Shown here piece after piece: positions 1-11,537 of a stretch of DNA of 62,000 nucleotides. The notes under the pieces were generated by a model, which did no database searches, was not told the origin of the DNA, and saw only the letters and a list, made by a program, of their open reading frames with translations. Position numbers and translations under genes: made by a program. Origin of the DNA: Zygnema cylindricum (Eukaryota > Streptophyta > Zygnematophyceae > Zygnematales > Zygnemataceae); the NCBI GenBank assembly GCA_037447655.1, contig JBBHKE010000092.1, positions 1 through 62,000 on the forward strand, read 5' to 3'. The first letter of the stretch is position 1. The number at the start of each line of letters is the position of its first letter.

Positions 1-2329
1 TCTAATTAGGGTTTTATTTCAATTAGCGTTAATAATGGAAGTACACCTCAATGGAAATAGTGTGGCGTACGGAAAGGATATCTCTGTACAAAATGGTACT
101 TTCTGAATTACAAAGGCATAAAAAGACACTTAACATTATTGCGCACACATGTGAATGTGCACTGGAAGAAAGAGATGCAAACTCGTCGAAAAAAATCACG
201 TTCTCATATGTTCGTCCGTCGACTGTGTGAACAGCGCGACGGCGTACGAATTGTCAGATTTTGTACAATTACACATATTACTGTAGACATCGAAAGGGCG
301 GGTATTTATTATTCAGGACAACCCAAATTACAGTTAGGGATTAATTAGTATATATATTTTTTTTCAAAAAAAAAAAATTCCCGATTAGTGTTAATAACAC
401 AATTTTTTTTTTACGCTATTTATTCCTTTACTCTAATAGCGATTGACGGTGTACTGTACTGTAACGTATACTACACCGCTAATCGCTATTAGAGTATATA
501 ACGCTAATTCGGTGCCCCTAAAATTTGACCCCAAAACCTGAAATAGAATTAATAACGCTATTTAAGGACGTGGACCTTAATCTGCCACGTCTCAGGCACT
601 AAACTAGAATCAACAACGCTAATTGTTTTTTGACGCTATTTAATCCTTGACTCTAATAGCGATTGGCGGTGTACAGTACTTTAGTCGTATCGAAAATTCC
701 GATACGTACCATTTTCAATACGGGTAAAAATCAAAAGCCTACTCTCAGTACTTTGCCGTTTGGTTTACCATTGTTCAGTTCCTTGTCACGTACATGATTC
801 CAAATTATTGTTGATGTGCAAACGATTTACAATTTTCAGAAAGCAGGTTTAAGTTGTTAGGATATATTTTGAACCGGAGATCGAGTTGATTGACGCCATC
901 TCTAGTACGTACCTTTGTCGTTGTACATTGTGAAAACTTTCTTGTCCATCCACGTCATAGGCCTTGTTGAGACGATTCGATTGATACCACATGTGCATCA
1001 ATCTTTTTATCCTGATCTCGCCCAAAAACGCACACGTCATGTACTTTATGCGAACTAAACATTAGATTGAACGTACGTGCATTTTTTATCATAGGTCAAT
1101 GCCAATATTCATTTCACAACGTTTCTTCCAAAATTGAACCATTAACCTTCCAACTCGTATATTGTTTCTTATAACATTGAAACAATAAATAATTGTAAGA
1201 GTTGGTTTCACCTTCATTTTGTTTAAAATACCATAATAATATATGGGTAAGTGAGGTGTAATACTTGCAATAAATAAACATTTCAAAAACCTCATATGCA
1301 TTTTTTTGAGTAGACTATATAGACACGTTTTTATCCGATTCGAGTAACTTAGATTATGCTATACTTGGCAACAAGGTTGTTCAATCTACAAAATTCCACG
1401 ACAAATGACCTCTTAGTGTTTTGAACGTATTTAAACAAAGTTGAAGTATTTCAGCGTATAATATATTTAATAAGTTAGTGACAACAACATAGTGACATCC
1501 ACCATGATGAAATCCACGCTAGTTCAATAATAACATTTTTGAACGTAATAAAACAAGTTATACACAACTTAAACGAAAAAAAAAAACTTAGACAACATGT
1601 TAGTAGTGCTTGTGATAATTTGGCAAATGTATGTTGTTTCTTTACTTGTTTTCTCAAAAGTTTAAAATCTTCTATTTTTATGATGATGTGGTAAAATGGT
1701 GTTTTATATACACTTTTCATAATTTAACAGATATTCAGCAATAACGTTGGTATAATTCAAATGATTTTTACGATAGATTCGAATACATGTATGAATGATA
1801 TCGAGTAAATACGCGACTATATGAGTTAATTTATTCGGTTTGTAGTTTATTTTCGAATAAAATTGATTATCACGAGTTAGTGATTGGTCATGTAACCACA
1901 TGCTTTGAGGGTTTTGCTAGTTTAGTTTGTAGTTTTATTTTGGTTGTCAGTGATGCTTAGAGTTGATATTTGTTTACTCCATAAAAAATGCTTTTGTATC
2001 TTATAAATTTATACACAATTGCCTTTTTTAAAGACCTATTGGAAGTGTTAATGTATTTTGTTTGATAAAAACACACTTTTGTGGGTCACTTTAAAACGAC
2101 AGATTAACAATCATATTTTATCATCTTCCCTTAGTGAATTAATTTCATTTCATTTTTTTTAGTACACTCAAGCCTAATAGAGCCACTATATATTATCAAC
2201 ACCCGAAAGGAACAAATACTATCAATTTATATATGTTTATGAAAAAAAAATGTGTGAACAAATAGTCGAACCACCCGGATGTTAAACAAAAATCGTCCGT
2301 AATGTTTATGAATATAAAATAAATGTCTA
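1..2329. other. AT-rich flank, no gene recognised
   Basis: Reading both strands I see only short open frames (under about 85 codons) without recognisable motifs. The stretch is AT-rich with homopolymer runs. Apart from the hairpin at 429-496 and its direct copy at 633-685, nothing structured was seen. It is probably intergenic or old decayed repeat. Confidence 0.6.
429..496. repeat. 25-bp inverted repeat (hairpin)
   Basis: The arm at 429-453 (TACTCTAATAGCGATTGACG...) is the reverse complement of 472-496 except for two bases, with an 18-nt loop. About 50 bp containing the left arm recurs in direct orientation at 633-685 (TGACGCTATTTAATCC, then CTCTAATAGCGATTGGCGG). The arrangement suggests a small fold-back or MITE-like repeat; no transposon family is recognised. 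Confidence 0.6.
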
Positions 2330-3240
2330 AAAGTGGCGTGCCCATGTATTAAAGTACCGTGTTTATTTTTTGTCATTTTCATCCAAAATTCAGTTCCCAA
2401 CAATAATATTTTAACCTTATGAAACAATTGATTTTACTAAAGTTCAATGAACGTTGCTTTTATACTTAGAATATACTTTATTTTTAATGTCGTTTATACT
2501 CTTTTGGCATTTCAACCTTTTTCGACTAACAGGCACACGAATCGAGCTCCACAGAAAGCTAGAACGAAAATCACTGAGAGGTGATTTTAGGTAAGTATCA
2601 CTCGAACTACCAATGAAAAAAAATCCATGCATTCGCCACATTAATGAAAAAAATTAGCAAGAAGGAGAGCATACGTTATTTTCTTTCATGTCGGTCACGT
2701 GCATGTACGGATAAAATTTTGCAGGGGCCTCGGACATCCACTTTCATTTGTGGGATTTTTGCAAAAGTATACGACAGTGTCGCATCTTCTTCTCCCACGC
2801 ACACTACCATTTTTATCCAACACATTCTAGAATGAGGCACGACAATATTGGTATGAAACATTTTTTTTTATTATTACCTTTGGGCGTATTTTGATGGTCG
2901 GTCTAGTGAGAAAAGTCGAAAAAAAGAAATCGGGAAGCCATGGCGAAAAGGTATTGAAACTAGTTTTGTCGATGTTATCACAAATGAGCATGCCGACACA
3001 ATGTAAAAAAACTCGACAACATCTACAATGTCACAAAAAATAAAACGTCTACATCCGTCGCTATATTTGTAGACGTCACCAATTGTTGGAAGTTTTGTAG
3101 TTGTCTAAAACAGTCACGAGTTTTACCCACATCCAAAACCATCACATTTAAAAGTTATGATTTCATTTTCGCACTTCATAAAAGTATTACCGAGAATCCT
3201 CACTACAATGCAGAGAACCAATTAAAAGTACCCGTTACAT
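2330..3240 (+). repeat. Unclassified ~0.9-kb repeat, copy a
   Basis: First of three diverged copies. Shared landmarks in order are a GCCCATGT block, a short palindrome (AAAATCAC...GTGATTTT at 2567-2588), a GCATGTACGG block, TTTGGGCGTATTTTGATG, an AGAAGCCATGGCG block, CTACAATGTCACAAAAAA and a GATTTCATTTTCGCAC end. No coding potential is visible. It may be a non-autonomous DNA transposon or a decayed LTR; it is not related to the copia LTRs in this window. Confidence 0.6.
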
Positions 3241-3264
3241 GGGCACAACCCCTAAGTCTATGGG

Positions 3265-4180
3265 CACATACATTAAGGGAATGTGCCCATGTGCTAAAGT
3301 AACATGTTTTCTCTATTGTTTTCCTCCAAAACTTGATCCCCAACAAGAAGTTTTATGTAGTACCAAACAAAATCTTTTACTATAGTAAAACGAACCTCTT
3401 GATAATTTGAATGTACTACATGTTTTTCATCTCATATTCCTCTTCTCAAACCCGAGGCACGCAAACTCGATTCATAAAAAAACTTTCTCAAAAATCACCT
3501 TGCAGGTTAATTTTAGTTTTTGTATCACTCGAACAACAAAAGAAAAAACTTCCAAAAAAGCGCCAGACGAGTGCTATTTTTCTAGCACGAGGGAGATTAC
3601 TCACTATTTCTTTCTTTGCACGTCATGTTCATGCACGCAAAATAATTGGAAGGGTCTCGGACCTCCACTATCATTCGTGGGCCCTTCGCAAACGTTTACG
3701 CTGTCGTATCTCCCTCTCCCTCTCACTCTCACACTATCGGTTTTATCTCACACATTATGGGATAAAACATAGCAATATTTATATGAAATAAAAGATTTAA
3801 AAAAACTATTATATTTACTACTTTTGGGCGTATTTTGATGATAATTCAAGTAAGAAAAAAATGAAAATACAAAATCGAGAAGCCATGGCGTAAAGTTTTT
3901 GAAAAAGTGATATCAACGTTGTCGCAAGTGAGCATGATGTGACAATGTCACAAAACCTTGGACATCTACATTGTCACAAAAAACTAGACGTCCACAACCA
4001 TCATTGTTTTTGCTGACGTCACCAATTGTCGGACATTTAGTAATTGTCTTCAATTATCACATGTTGCACCATGTCAACAACCGTCACCTTTCGAAGTTTC
4101 GATTTTATTTTTGCACATTGGAACGTTTTGAAAGATAGTATAGAGAATTTTCACCAAAAGCGAAAGTATTTTCTTAAAGT
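3265..4180 (+). repeat. Unclassified ~0.9-kb repeat, copy b
   Basis: Direct second copy of the 2330-3240 repeat with the same landmarks: GTGCCCATGTGCTAAAG at its start, a palindrome-like AAAATCACC segment at 3491-3514, TTTTGGGCGTATTTTGATG near 3824 and GAGAAGCCATGGCG near 3878. The open frames inside it (about 120 codons at 3407-3791) are low-complexity and overlap in two frames, so I do not treat them as genes. Confidence 0.6.
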
Positions 4181-4264
4181 AGCGACAATATGGGCACATA
4201 CCCTAACGGGGTGTCCCCATGTAGTCGATACTTTGAATAAGTATTTTGAATTTTAGTGAAGATT

Positions 4265-4980
4265 ATCCCTACTACGTTGAAGAGCGTCCCAATGTGCGAA
4301 AATGAAATCAGAACTTTGAAATATGACATTTGTAGACATTTGGGTAAAACTTGTGACGATTGAATACGACTACGAAACTTTTGACGAATGGCGACGCAGG
4401 CAAAAACATCGACGATTGTAAACGTCTAGTTTTTTGTGACATTGTAGATTTGTAGGGTTTTGTGACATCCTGGTGTCTTACTCACTTGCGACAACGTCGA
4501 CGTCATTGATTAATAACTTTTCACAATGGTTTCACGATTTCGTTTTTTCAACTTTTCTCACTCGATTTTCCATTTAAATATACCTAGGGTAGTGAAACTA
4601 ATATGTTTTCAAAGATCTTTCATTTGATATAATATTGTTTTGTCTAATTCCAAAAAAATGAGATAAGAGCGAAATTGTAAGAGAGAGAGGGGAGAGGTGA
4701 CGACGCTATAAAATTTTGCAAAATGACCCATGAATGAAAGTTGAGGTCCAAGATCTATGCGAATGTCTTTTTTGTACATGCGCGTGACGGGAGAGGAGAA
4801 AAATAGTGAGTACTGTTTGTCATACTAAAATTTTCCCATTCATGTGGCGCGTGCGTGGATCGTTTGGCATTCGTTGTTTGGGTGATACTTTGACTTAAAT
4901 CACTTGGTGATGTGATTTTCGACAAACTTCTTTAATGAGTTAGATTCTCTTGCCTGGGGGCAAGAAAGAAGAAAACGCCA
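4265..4980 (-). repeat. Unclassified ~0.9-kb repeat, copy c (inverted)
   Basis: The reverse complement of this stretch aligns with copies a and b: GTGCGAAAATGAAATC near 4291 mirrors GATTTCATTTTCGCAC, the run TTTTTTGTGACATTGTAG near 4430 mirrors CTACAATGTCACAAAAAA, and the palindrome recurs at 4897-4919. Copies b and c therefore form a long inverted repeat with arms of about 0.7 kb around a spacer of about 100 bp. Confidence 0.55.
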
Positions 4981-6830
4981 AAATGAGTTCACAAGATAGA
5001 CATGGAGTACATTCAAATGATAGATTTGACGTTCACTGTAATGTGGTAAAAGCATTTTTTTCACAAGGACAAAATATTTTATTGTTGAAGACTAGATTTT
5101 AGGAGGAAACCACATAAAAGAGTCGATACTATAATACACGGGACACCCGCTAAATTGAGAACTGGATTTTTAATTTTGCTGCCAACAAACAGTAATCAAT
5201 ATGTTTTTGTATCGTCAATTGAAAGACATGCCACAAACAAAACAGAAGAACAAACATGAGACAAAATAATTAAATGAACGAAGATACCAAACCAGCGTAA
5301 CATATATGCGCAAAAATGTCTCACGAAAATATAAACAAATACTCTTTCTCACAACAAATTAAAATCATCGGCCAACAACACTAAATAGACCAATATTTCC
5401 CCCCACAAAAGTATTTTCACTCTCTTAGACTCTCCCCACTACTTGGTCTTTGTACCTAATTAGAAAACACGTACACGACGCACCATAAGCCCATCAACTA
5501 CATATTGTTTATCGAGCCCATTCCCATGAGGGCCCATATCGAAATAATCGCAAGTCAAATGAGTTCGCAAAGTTGTCGCTAACTAATTCCCCAGATGCTC
5601 ACAATGTGCTAGCAATGTTTTTGTGTGAAGACGTCATCATCCACAAACTTTCGCAAAAAAGGTTTGTCACAAAACCAAATATTTATTTATGACTTTTATA
5701 AATTAAAAATTATTTTGGAGCATCGCATTAAGTTTATGAGCGAGTCGTTTGGAGACTCTTAACTATGAAACTCTTATATAATGTTTGGAAAAGTGAATAA
5801 ATGTATTAGCTAAATCCGTGTAAGTCTGGCCCACCCCAGTTTAACAAATTTTTAATGCAAACATTACCGAGAGAAAATCCTCACTAAATTTAGAACTAGG
5901 GCGACATTATCTATGCCCCTACTCTCATTCTAATTCGAACCTTTAACTTTAAACAATGGTGGAAAAAAATGCCACTCGCATGCAAAAATCCCATAAAAGA
6001 TTCATTAGATGAGCCAGGTGACAATAGAGGGTGAAGCGTCCCATATATTGCCGGTTGAGCATTACATTACCTAAAGATATCAAATTTTGTCTACAATAAG
6101 TTTTCACTAGGTTGTAGTTCATGAAATCTAATGTCAACACAAATGATGTCAGCCCACTCACAAAGTGGCAGTTATGGACACAAATTAGATGGGATTGCGC
6201 AATAGTTTTTCCCTTGACGCCACACCCAACACTTTTTGTATAAATTGTGGCATTAGTATCGGAAAGTTAACCAATAATGTATTAGAAACTCAAATAATAA
6301 CCGAAGTATTTTATTGTCTTCATTTTTTAATGCATTCCCAAGACTAAATGCATGTCATTCTTGTCCATTAAGACATAGCATGGCTTGCTCTATAAGGACA
6401 CTCATTGTTAAAGAGGGATGGTTAAAAGGTCTTCCCTTATTAACTCTTTATTCTTGCGTACTGACCTTCTATTGATTCAACTTCTAGAAGGTGAAAGCGA
6501 GCTCGTGAGCTTGTACTATAGCCCTTTAAACGGATCAATTTTGTCAATCTGCATCGAAGACCTACGTTCAAAGTGACAAAGTTTTTCGATAACCTCGCTT
6601 ACACCTAGGCTGGTTTTTAGCGTTTTATGTTTGTCAGACACAGGAAGGATTTCCCTTCCCCCAATGTGATGATAAGGTGTTGTTTGTTACAAAGTAATCA
6701 GGTTATTATCAATATATAAGTACCTTTGATTGCTTCATCCGTGAAATAATAATAGTTTTTTAAACCGTCGTTATCCATAAAATTGTTGTCATTAAGGTTC
6801 TTTTGCTAATGCATTATAATCTAGGAGAAG
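4981..6830. other. AT-rich flank, no gene recognised
   Basis: No convincing frame, RNA gene or LTR was found. It ends at the ATTAT (6831-6835) that precedes element 0 and is the pre-insertion flank of the nest. Confidence 0.55.
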
Positions 6831-6835
6831 ATTAT

Positions 6836-7176
6836 TGTAACTCTGAGACCTCCATAGGTCCTCAGAGTAGGCAGCTCACATGAAGCCTCTAAGATAACTT
6901 TGACCCATTTATGTTTCAGCAAGAATAAATGCCACCCTGACAGAAAAAAACTCTAACCACCTTCCCCGTTGTGAAGGTAAGAAACCTCTGAGTCTATAGC
7001 AAAAAGAAACTCTGAATTTGCTCCCCTGAGCAGTTAGTTATGAAGGGTTAAAGTTGACCTTTTGTAAAGAAGCTCTTTGGGAGAGAGGGTCCAATCTATC
7101 AAATTTTTCTAAGTCTTATCTCTCTCTAAAACTCTATCTACTAAAGTATGGCACCAATCATAATATTGTATCGTAC
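6836..7176 (-). repeat. Element 0 3' LTR, outer part
   Basis: Begins TGTAACTCTGAGACC, the minus-strand U5 end. It contains the U5 hairpins, for example the TGCTC/GAGCA pair near 7020-7036. It is interrupted at CGTAC (7172-7176), which is the left TSD of element A, and resumes at 31885/31890. Confidence 0.85.
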
Positions 7177-8079
7177 TGTTGAAAAGAGGTAATTAATAGT
7201 TCACTTTTACATTTTAGTTGGAGTATAAAGAGAGAGAAAGAGAGAACCAAAGGCACGCCATGGCTGCCGCTTCATTTAGAAGGAGGCAGAATGGAATAGA
7301 AGGTATTTTACTATTTGTAGCAAAATATTGCCTCTGGCCGGATTTGAACCGGGGTCCACGGACTACTATCTAAACCTAAGCCTTATCCATTAAGGCACTA
7401 GCGAAACGATATACGTATTATGTTTCACGCATTTTCATCTATTTATTAAACGGACTAATTTGCAACAGACTAACGAAAACACGCATTAATCAATTCATGC
7501 ATGGAAGCGAATCGAAGCCGCATAAATACAAATGATCGAACGACCACAATTACAGTCGTCATCCGCAATAAACTTCCGGCGGAATTTGGGCATAGCGTCA
7601 CGCGACGCCACGTGACATTATACTATTGGATACCGGAGAAGATGGGAGGAGGAAACATGGCTCACGTTTTGAGAGGCGTCACTTTGAAAGCCATGTCGTA
7701 CAATAGCCGCACAATAAGTACATTGCCTAGTGTACCTTCTTGTACTATATAGTGTTTTTATTGGACTAGGGTTTAGTAGTAGGCAGTTGTAAGTAGGCAG
7801 ACCAGGACTTAGTGAATTTTAGGTACCTCTCTCAAAGAGAGCTTGTAACTATAAATGTCATCTTTGTCAACCCATAACATACTGCTCAGGGGAGCAAATT
7901 CTGTGATTCTTTTTGCTTTTCACTCAAGGGAGTCTTCTCCTCATAGAGGTGAGAGTTTTCAGAATATTTGTGTGCGTGGGTGGTGCTTATTCAACGGGAA
8001 AGTAGAAGGGGCAAATATTATCTTAAAGGCTTTACATAGGCTGCTCATTCTGTGGGTTAATGGAGACCACAAAATTGCA
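7177..8079 (+). repeat. Element A 5' LTR
   Basis: Starts TGTTGAAAAG and ends ATTGCA, immediately followed by the primer-binding site. U3 holds a minus-strand tRNA-like module (7322-7402), CACGTG (7609-7614), four GTAC cores at 7698-7745 and a TATA-like TACTATATAGTG near 7743. R/U5 holds hairpins TGCTC-AGGG-GAGCA (7883-7896), ACTC-AAGG-GAGT (7922-7933) and CTCAT-AGAG-GTGAG (7940-7953). The Gag ATG at 8060 lies inside the LTR. Confidence 0.9.
7322..7402 (-). promoter_or_regulatory. tRNA-like Pol III module, antisense, in A 5' LTR
   Basis: Minus strand: the A-box/D-arm region GCCTTAATGGATAAGGC (7396-7380) closely resembles the D-arm of eukaryotic tRNA-Arg as I remember it. The B box is GGTTCAAATCC (7350-7340) and a T4 run follows (7325-7322). 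The acceptor and anticodon stems are not convincing, so this is a tRNA-derived promoter-like module and not a functional tRNA gene. Confidence 0.65.
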
Positions 8080-8387
8080 GGTTATGGGCCCACCCTCTTG
8101 GGTGCCCATATTTGATGGATCGGACTATCTTTATTGGGAAATGATGATGGAGGGAGAACTATTTGAGAAAAACCTATGGGGCATAGTGTCCGGACAAGTT
8201 CGATGTCCACCTCCACTTAGGTTTGGAGGAACGCGTTTTTTTGGCACCTCTGCCTCTACTATAGGTAGAATAGCTGCCACCATCAGTGAGGATGAAGACG
8301 AGGAAGGAGAGGAGATTGTTATAGAAGGAGAAATGGGAGGAGTTGCAACTCAAGTGACACCATTGCCGAAGGCGATACTGGCAGCAG
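8060..8387 (+). pseudogene. gag: Element A gag, N-terminal part
   Basis: Copia Gag N-terminus. The ATG at 8060 lies 20 nt inside the 5' LTR and the frame crosses the primer-binding site, which is read as VMGPPS at residues 8-13. Then follow the conserved VPIFDGSDYLYWEMM segment and ...LWGIVSGQVRCPPP, shared with all other Gags in the window. The frame is cut at 8387 by insertion of element B and continues at 25709 after one copy of the AGCAG duplication. Gag would assemble the virus-like particle. The start is chosen because every element here has an ATG at the same offset. Confidence 0.8.
8080..8094 (+). promoter_or_regulatory. Primer-binding site, element A
   Basis: GGTTATGGGCCCACC directly follows the LTR CA end. 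It is complementary to the anticodon arm of initiator tRNA-Met, not its 3' end, as known for Drosophila copia, which is primed by a half-tRNA. It is inside the gag reading frame. Confidence 0.85.
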
Positions 8388-9075
8388 TATTGAAAAGTAA
8401 GCTTTAGTAAGTCTTAGAAATTTGAGTCTAGGACTTAGAATATTTTTGGAATACCAACTGTTCAACATTGACCAAATTTAGTGTGGAATTTTTGTAGTAT
8501 CTACACGAATAGTTATCTATAAGTAAATTAGTGTGTAGGGCTGCTAATGAATGTGGACGTGATAAGAATCACCCGGATTTTTAGAGTACAGATATTGTTA
8601 GTGGACAATTCTGGTCTAAATACTTGGATTTTTGTCAGTGGGTTGTCTGGTGAACCCTGTACATACGTTTTAGATGTTTTCTAGATCTTTTGAGTATTAA
8701 GTTCAATTAGGATTGATGAATTCGATACAAAATGTACATTCTACACAGAGTTTAAGGAAATGAGAGCACTAAGTGCAGTTTAAGGTGTTTTGTGCTCCAT
8801 TGCCTTTGATTTACTTCTAGTACATGTTTGTTTGGTTAAAAGACCTCTTTCATTTGTAGTTACATACCTTATAGTATTGATCTAGTCTGATAGGTATTCC
8901 TCTTTGGGTTTGCTTCCGCTAACATGTTTGATAATGGCTCAGCTCCTGCTGCAAGTGCTCCTATTAGCCCTAGTGCTCCACCTGCTCCTCCAGGGACGAA
9001 TATCCCAGCTAGTGCAAGTGTGACTCCTAGTGGGAGTGGATCACAGCCGAGTCTAAATGCCCATGACCTACAACA
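8388..9075 (+). repeat. Element B 5' LTR
   Basis: Matches 25016-25703 over its full length. The last 152 nt are translated in frame with gag (start at 8924), giving a Pro/Ala/Ser-rich leader. I could not recognise a tRNA-like module in this LTR, unlike the others. Confidence 0.9.
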
Positions 9076-9523
9076 GGTTATGGGCCCACCGCCCAAATTG
9101 CCTATCTTTGATGGATCGGACTACTTGTATTGGGAAGATATGTTGAGCTCATATTTTGAAGAGAAGGACTTGTCATCCATTGTGGATGGGACTGCTGATG
9201 AGACTGCACTGGATTGGAGAAAGAAGAATCTCCATTGCCTCAATGTCTTGCAGCAGTCTATGAGAAAGGATTTGGTAATGTCTTACCTTGATATGAAAAA
9301 AGCTTGTCAAATCTGGTTTAGTGTACATGCTATGTATGTTCAGCTTGATGTCACTGTTTAGACTAATATAGCAACACAAATCTGTGAATTTAGATATTCT
9401 GGAGGTATTATATCAGATCATTGCCATCTTATAAAAAGGTTGTTTGTTCAGAGTACAAGTGCAGGTGGGGACTTTTCACCACCTCAGCAAGCTATGCTAT
9501 TGATGAGAACTTTACCCAATGAG
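8924..9523 (+). pseudogene. gag: Element B gag, N-terminal part, start in the LTR
   Basis: The first ~50 residues are LTR-encoded and rich in Pro, Ala and Ser (MFDNGSAPAASAPISPSAPP...). The primer-binding site is then read as QVMGPPPKLP, followed by the family segment IFDGSDYLYWEDM. The open frame ends at a stop at 9361; homologous Gag sequence continues in the same strand to 9523, where element K is inserted (TSD TATAA), and resumes at 21345. An LTR-encoded Gag start is known for yeast Ty1. The long low-complexity leader distinguishes B from the 7-residue leader of the A/K type. Confidence 0.75.
9076..9090 (+). promoter_or_regulatory. Primer-binding site, element B
   Basis: GGTTATGGGCCCACC follows CAACA of the 5' LTR. 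It has the same initiator tRNA-Met anticodon-arm complementarity as the other elements, although the LTR sequence is unrelated. Confidence 0.85.
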
Positions 9524-9528
9524 TATAA

Positions 9529-10576
9529 TGAAACTCTGAGACCTCCATAAGTCCTCAGAGTGGACAGCTTCCAAGAAGCCTCTAGGATAATCCTGACCCC
9601 TTTGTGTTTAAGCAAAAATAACTGCCACCCTGGCAGACAAAAACTTTGACCACCTTCACCCCTGTGAAGGCAAGACTCCCCTGAGTCGATAGCAAAAAGA
9701 ATCTCTGAATTTGCTCCCCTGAGCAGTAAGTTATGGAGGGTCAAAGTTGACCTTTTGTACAGAAGCTCTCTGGGAGAGAGGGTCCTATCTTCTAATTTTT
9801 CTAAGTCCTATCTCTCTCACAGACTCTATCTACTGATTTACGGAACCAATCAGAATTGAGTTTCGTACGCAAAAGTACAGCTGCCGGTGTACTTTAGGTA
9901 CGGACATTGTACGACAAGGCTTAAATGTCGACACATGTCATATCCGGATTCGATGTCATAATCTCCGAGGATTCCACGATCTAACGAAATTTTGCCACGC
10001 GTCATCCGATGTGGCGATGGCCACAAACCGCCGAAAACTTCCTCCGCGATCTCGGCGCTAATTGCGGCCGTCCGATTAGAATCTAATTTAATCGTAGCCG
10101 TAATAAATACATGTGAGGTATTTGTTTCATTTACGAAACAAATGCGCGGTATTGATTTATAGTCCGTACCGTAATCCGTACTTTATATATTACCGGATCT
10201 TTGTATCTTGTAATCTAGTATAGTTAAATGAATAATCGTACGTATATATATTTAAATAACTATCAAACTATATACTACGTATCATGACTCCTAGACGTAA
10301 CGGCTAAGGCTACCGGCTATTCCTGTCTGCCGGCCGCCAGGTACAAGGATCAATTCCTGCCGCCGGCACATACCTTTTAAATAATAAAACCCGAACTAAT
10401 ATAAATTTCCCGTAAACCTCAGGATAGCCTAGGTAGCCATGGCTCTAGCTTCCTCTCCAATTTCTCAGTGACTGCGACAAGTTTGAGAGTTGGAGAGAGA
10501 AGTTAGAGGTAGACTGCCTCGGCTTCTTTATTTCTATTCAGACCTAGAAAATACTTAAAAACCATTAATTTCTACA
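9529..10576 (-). repeat. K LTR 1 (3' LTR)
   Basis: Minus-strand LTR from TGTAGAAATT (10576) to GAGTTTCA (9529). The sense U5 end is at the left. It differs from LTR 2 and LTR 3 at many sites, for example about ten changes between 9865 and 10000, where LTR 2 and LTR 3 agree with each other. Confidence 0.93.
10296..10378 (+). promoter_or_regulatory. tRNA-like Pol III module, antisense, in K LTR 1
   Basis: Plus strand, opposite to the element. A-box-like AACGGCTAAGGCTACC (10299-10314), B-box-like GGATCAATTCC (10347-10357), T4 run at 10375-10378. It lies about 200-280 nt from the LTR 5' end, the same place as in the other families. Confidence 0.5.
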
Positions 10577-10593
10577 CTCCCCTTATTTTCTAG
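10544..10593 (-). promoter_or_regulatory. PPT and bracketing stem-loop, K copy 1
   Basis: CTAGAAAATA (10544-10553) and TATTTTCTAG (10584-10593) are a perfect 10-bp inverted repeat around the polypurine tract (AGGGGAG on the minus strand, 10583-10577) and the first bases of the 3' LTR. The arm next to pol overlaps its stop codon. Confidence 0.75.
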
Positions 10594-11530
10594 TCAATTC
10601 TTAATTTCAGACCACACTTCTCCCTGCAAAAAATTAGCTTAGGGGAAGGCACAGGTTTGGTCATCATATCTGCTACCATCTCACTATCTGGTCGGTACTC
10701 TAAACTGATTATTTTATTTTCTACTTTCTCTCTAACAAAGCTGAGTCTAATGTCCATATGTTTTGCTTTAAAATGATGTTTAGGATTGGCAGAAATAGCA
10801 ATTGCTGCTTGATTATCACAAAATATTTTCTGCACACCACTCTTAAGATGACCAAGTTACCAAGTAAAGACTTGACCCACATCAATTCTGTTACAGCAGA
10901 GCAAGAGGCCATATACTCAGCCTCCATGGTGGACTGAGCAATGACCTTTTGCTGTTTGCTACTCCAACAGCAAGCCCCATCACCCACATATAATACATAT
11001 CCAGAAGTGCATCTCCTCATCGGAGCACCACCATAACTAGCATCACTCCAAGTAGTGATGTCAGTATTCTCCCCACCCAAATGCAACCATAGATCCCTAG
11101 TTCCTATCAAGTATCTAAGAACTCTCTTAGCTGCCTCCCAATCCTTCTTAGTGGGAGCATTTAGACTTCTACTCAGCACTCCTACAGCTGCAGCTAAATC
11201 CGGCCGGGTACAATTCATAAAATAGATTAGACTTCCCACTACTTGCCTGTAAGGAATAGTCTGCATGAACTTCTGTTCTTCAGGAGATAATTCCTCGTCT
11301 AAGACTATGACTCCTCCTTCCTCACTCCCCTCACTTCCCTTCTTCAACTCCATTGGAGTTGTACAACTATTAGCTTTATCCATTTGAAATTTTTCAAGCA
11401 TGTTCCCTATTGCTTCCTTTTGAGTCAATCTTATAATTTTTCTTTTTCGGTCTCTCTCTACTTGAATTCCCAAAATATATTTTGCTTCCCCCATATCCTT
11501 CATTTCAAATCTCCCCTTAAGATCGGTTTT
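10590..11530 (-). pseudogene. pol: K copy 1 RT C-terminus and RNase H
   Basis: Homologous to residues ~630-937 of the intact copy 2 frame. The open part 10721-11503 begins at MKDMGEAKYILGIQ and includes SDASYG and STMEAEY of RNase H. A frameshift near 10855 moves the end, including the CDNQAA motif, into another frame (10590-10835). A further frameshift at about 11545 separates it from the upstream RT. RNase H would remove the RNA template during cDNA synthesis. Confidence 0.85.
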
Positions 11531-11537
11531 TAGTTTA

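Noticed and set aside
3407-3791. Two overlapping ~120-codon frames as a gene
   Set aside because: Low-complexity, overlapping in two frames and lying inside repeat copy b; not open in copies a and c.
7331-7402. A functional tRNA gene on the minus strand
   Set aside because: A and B boxes are good, but acceptor and anticodon stems do not pair, and the sequence lies at the same place in both LTRs of A. Treated as a tRNA-derived module.
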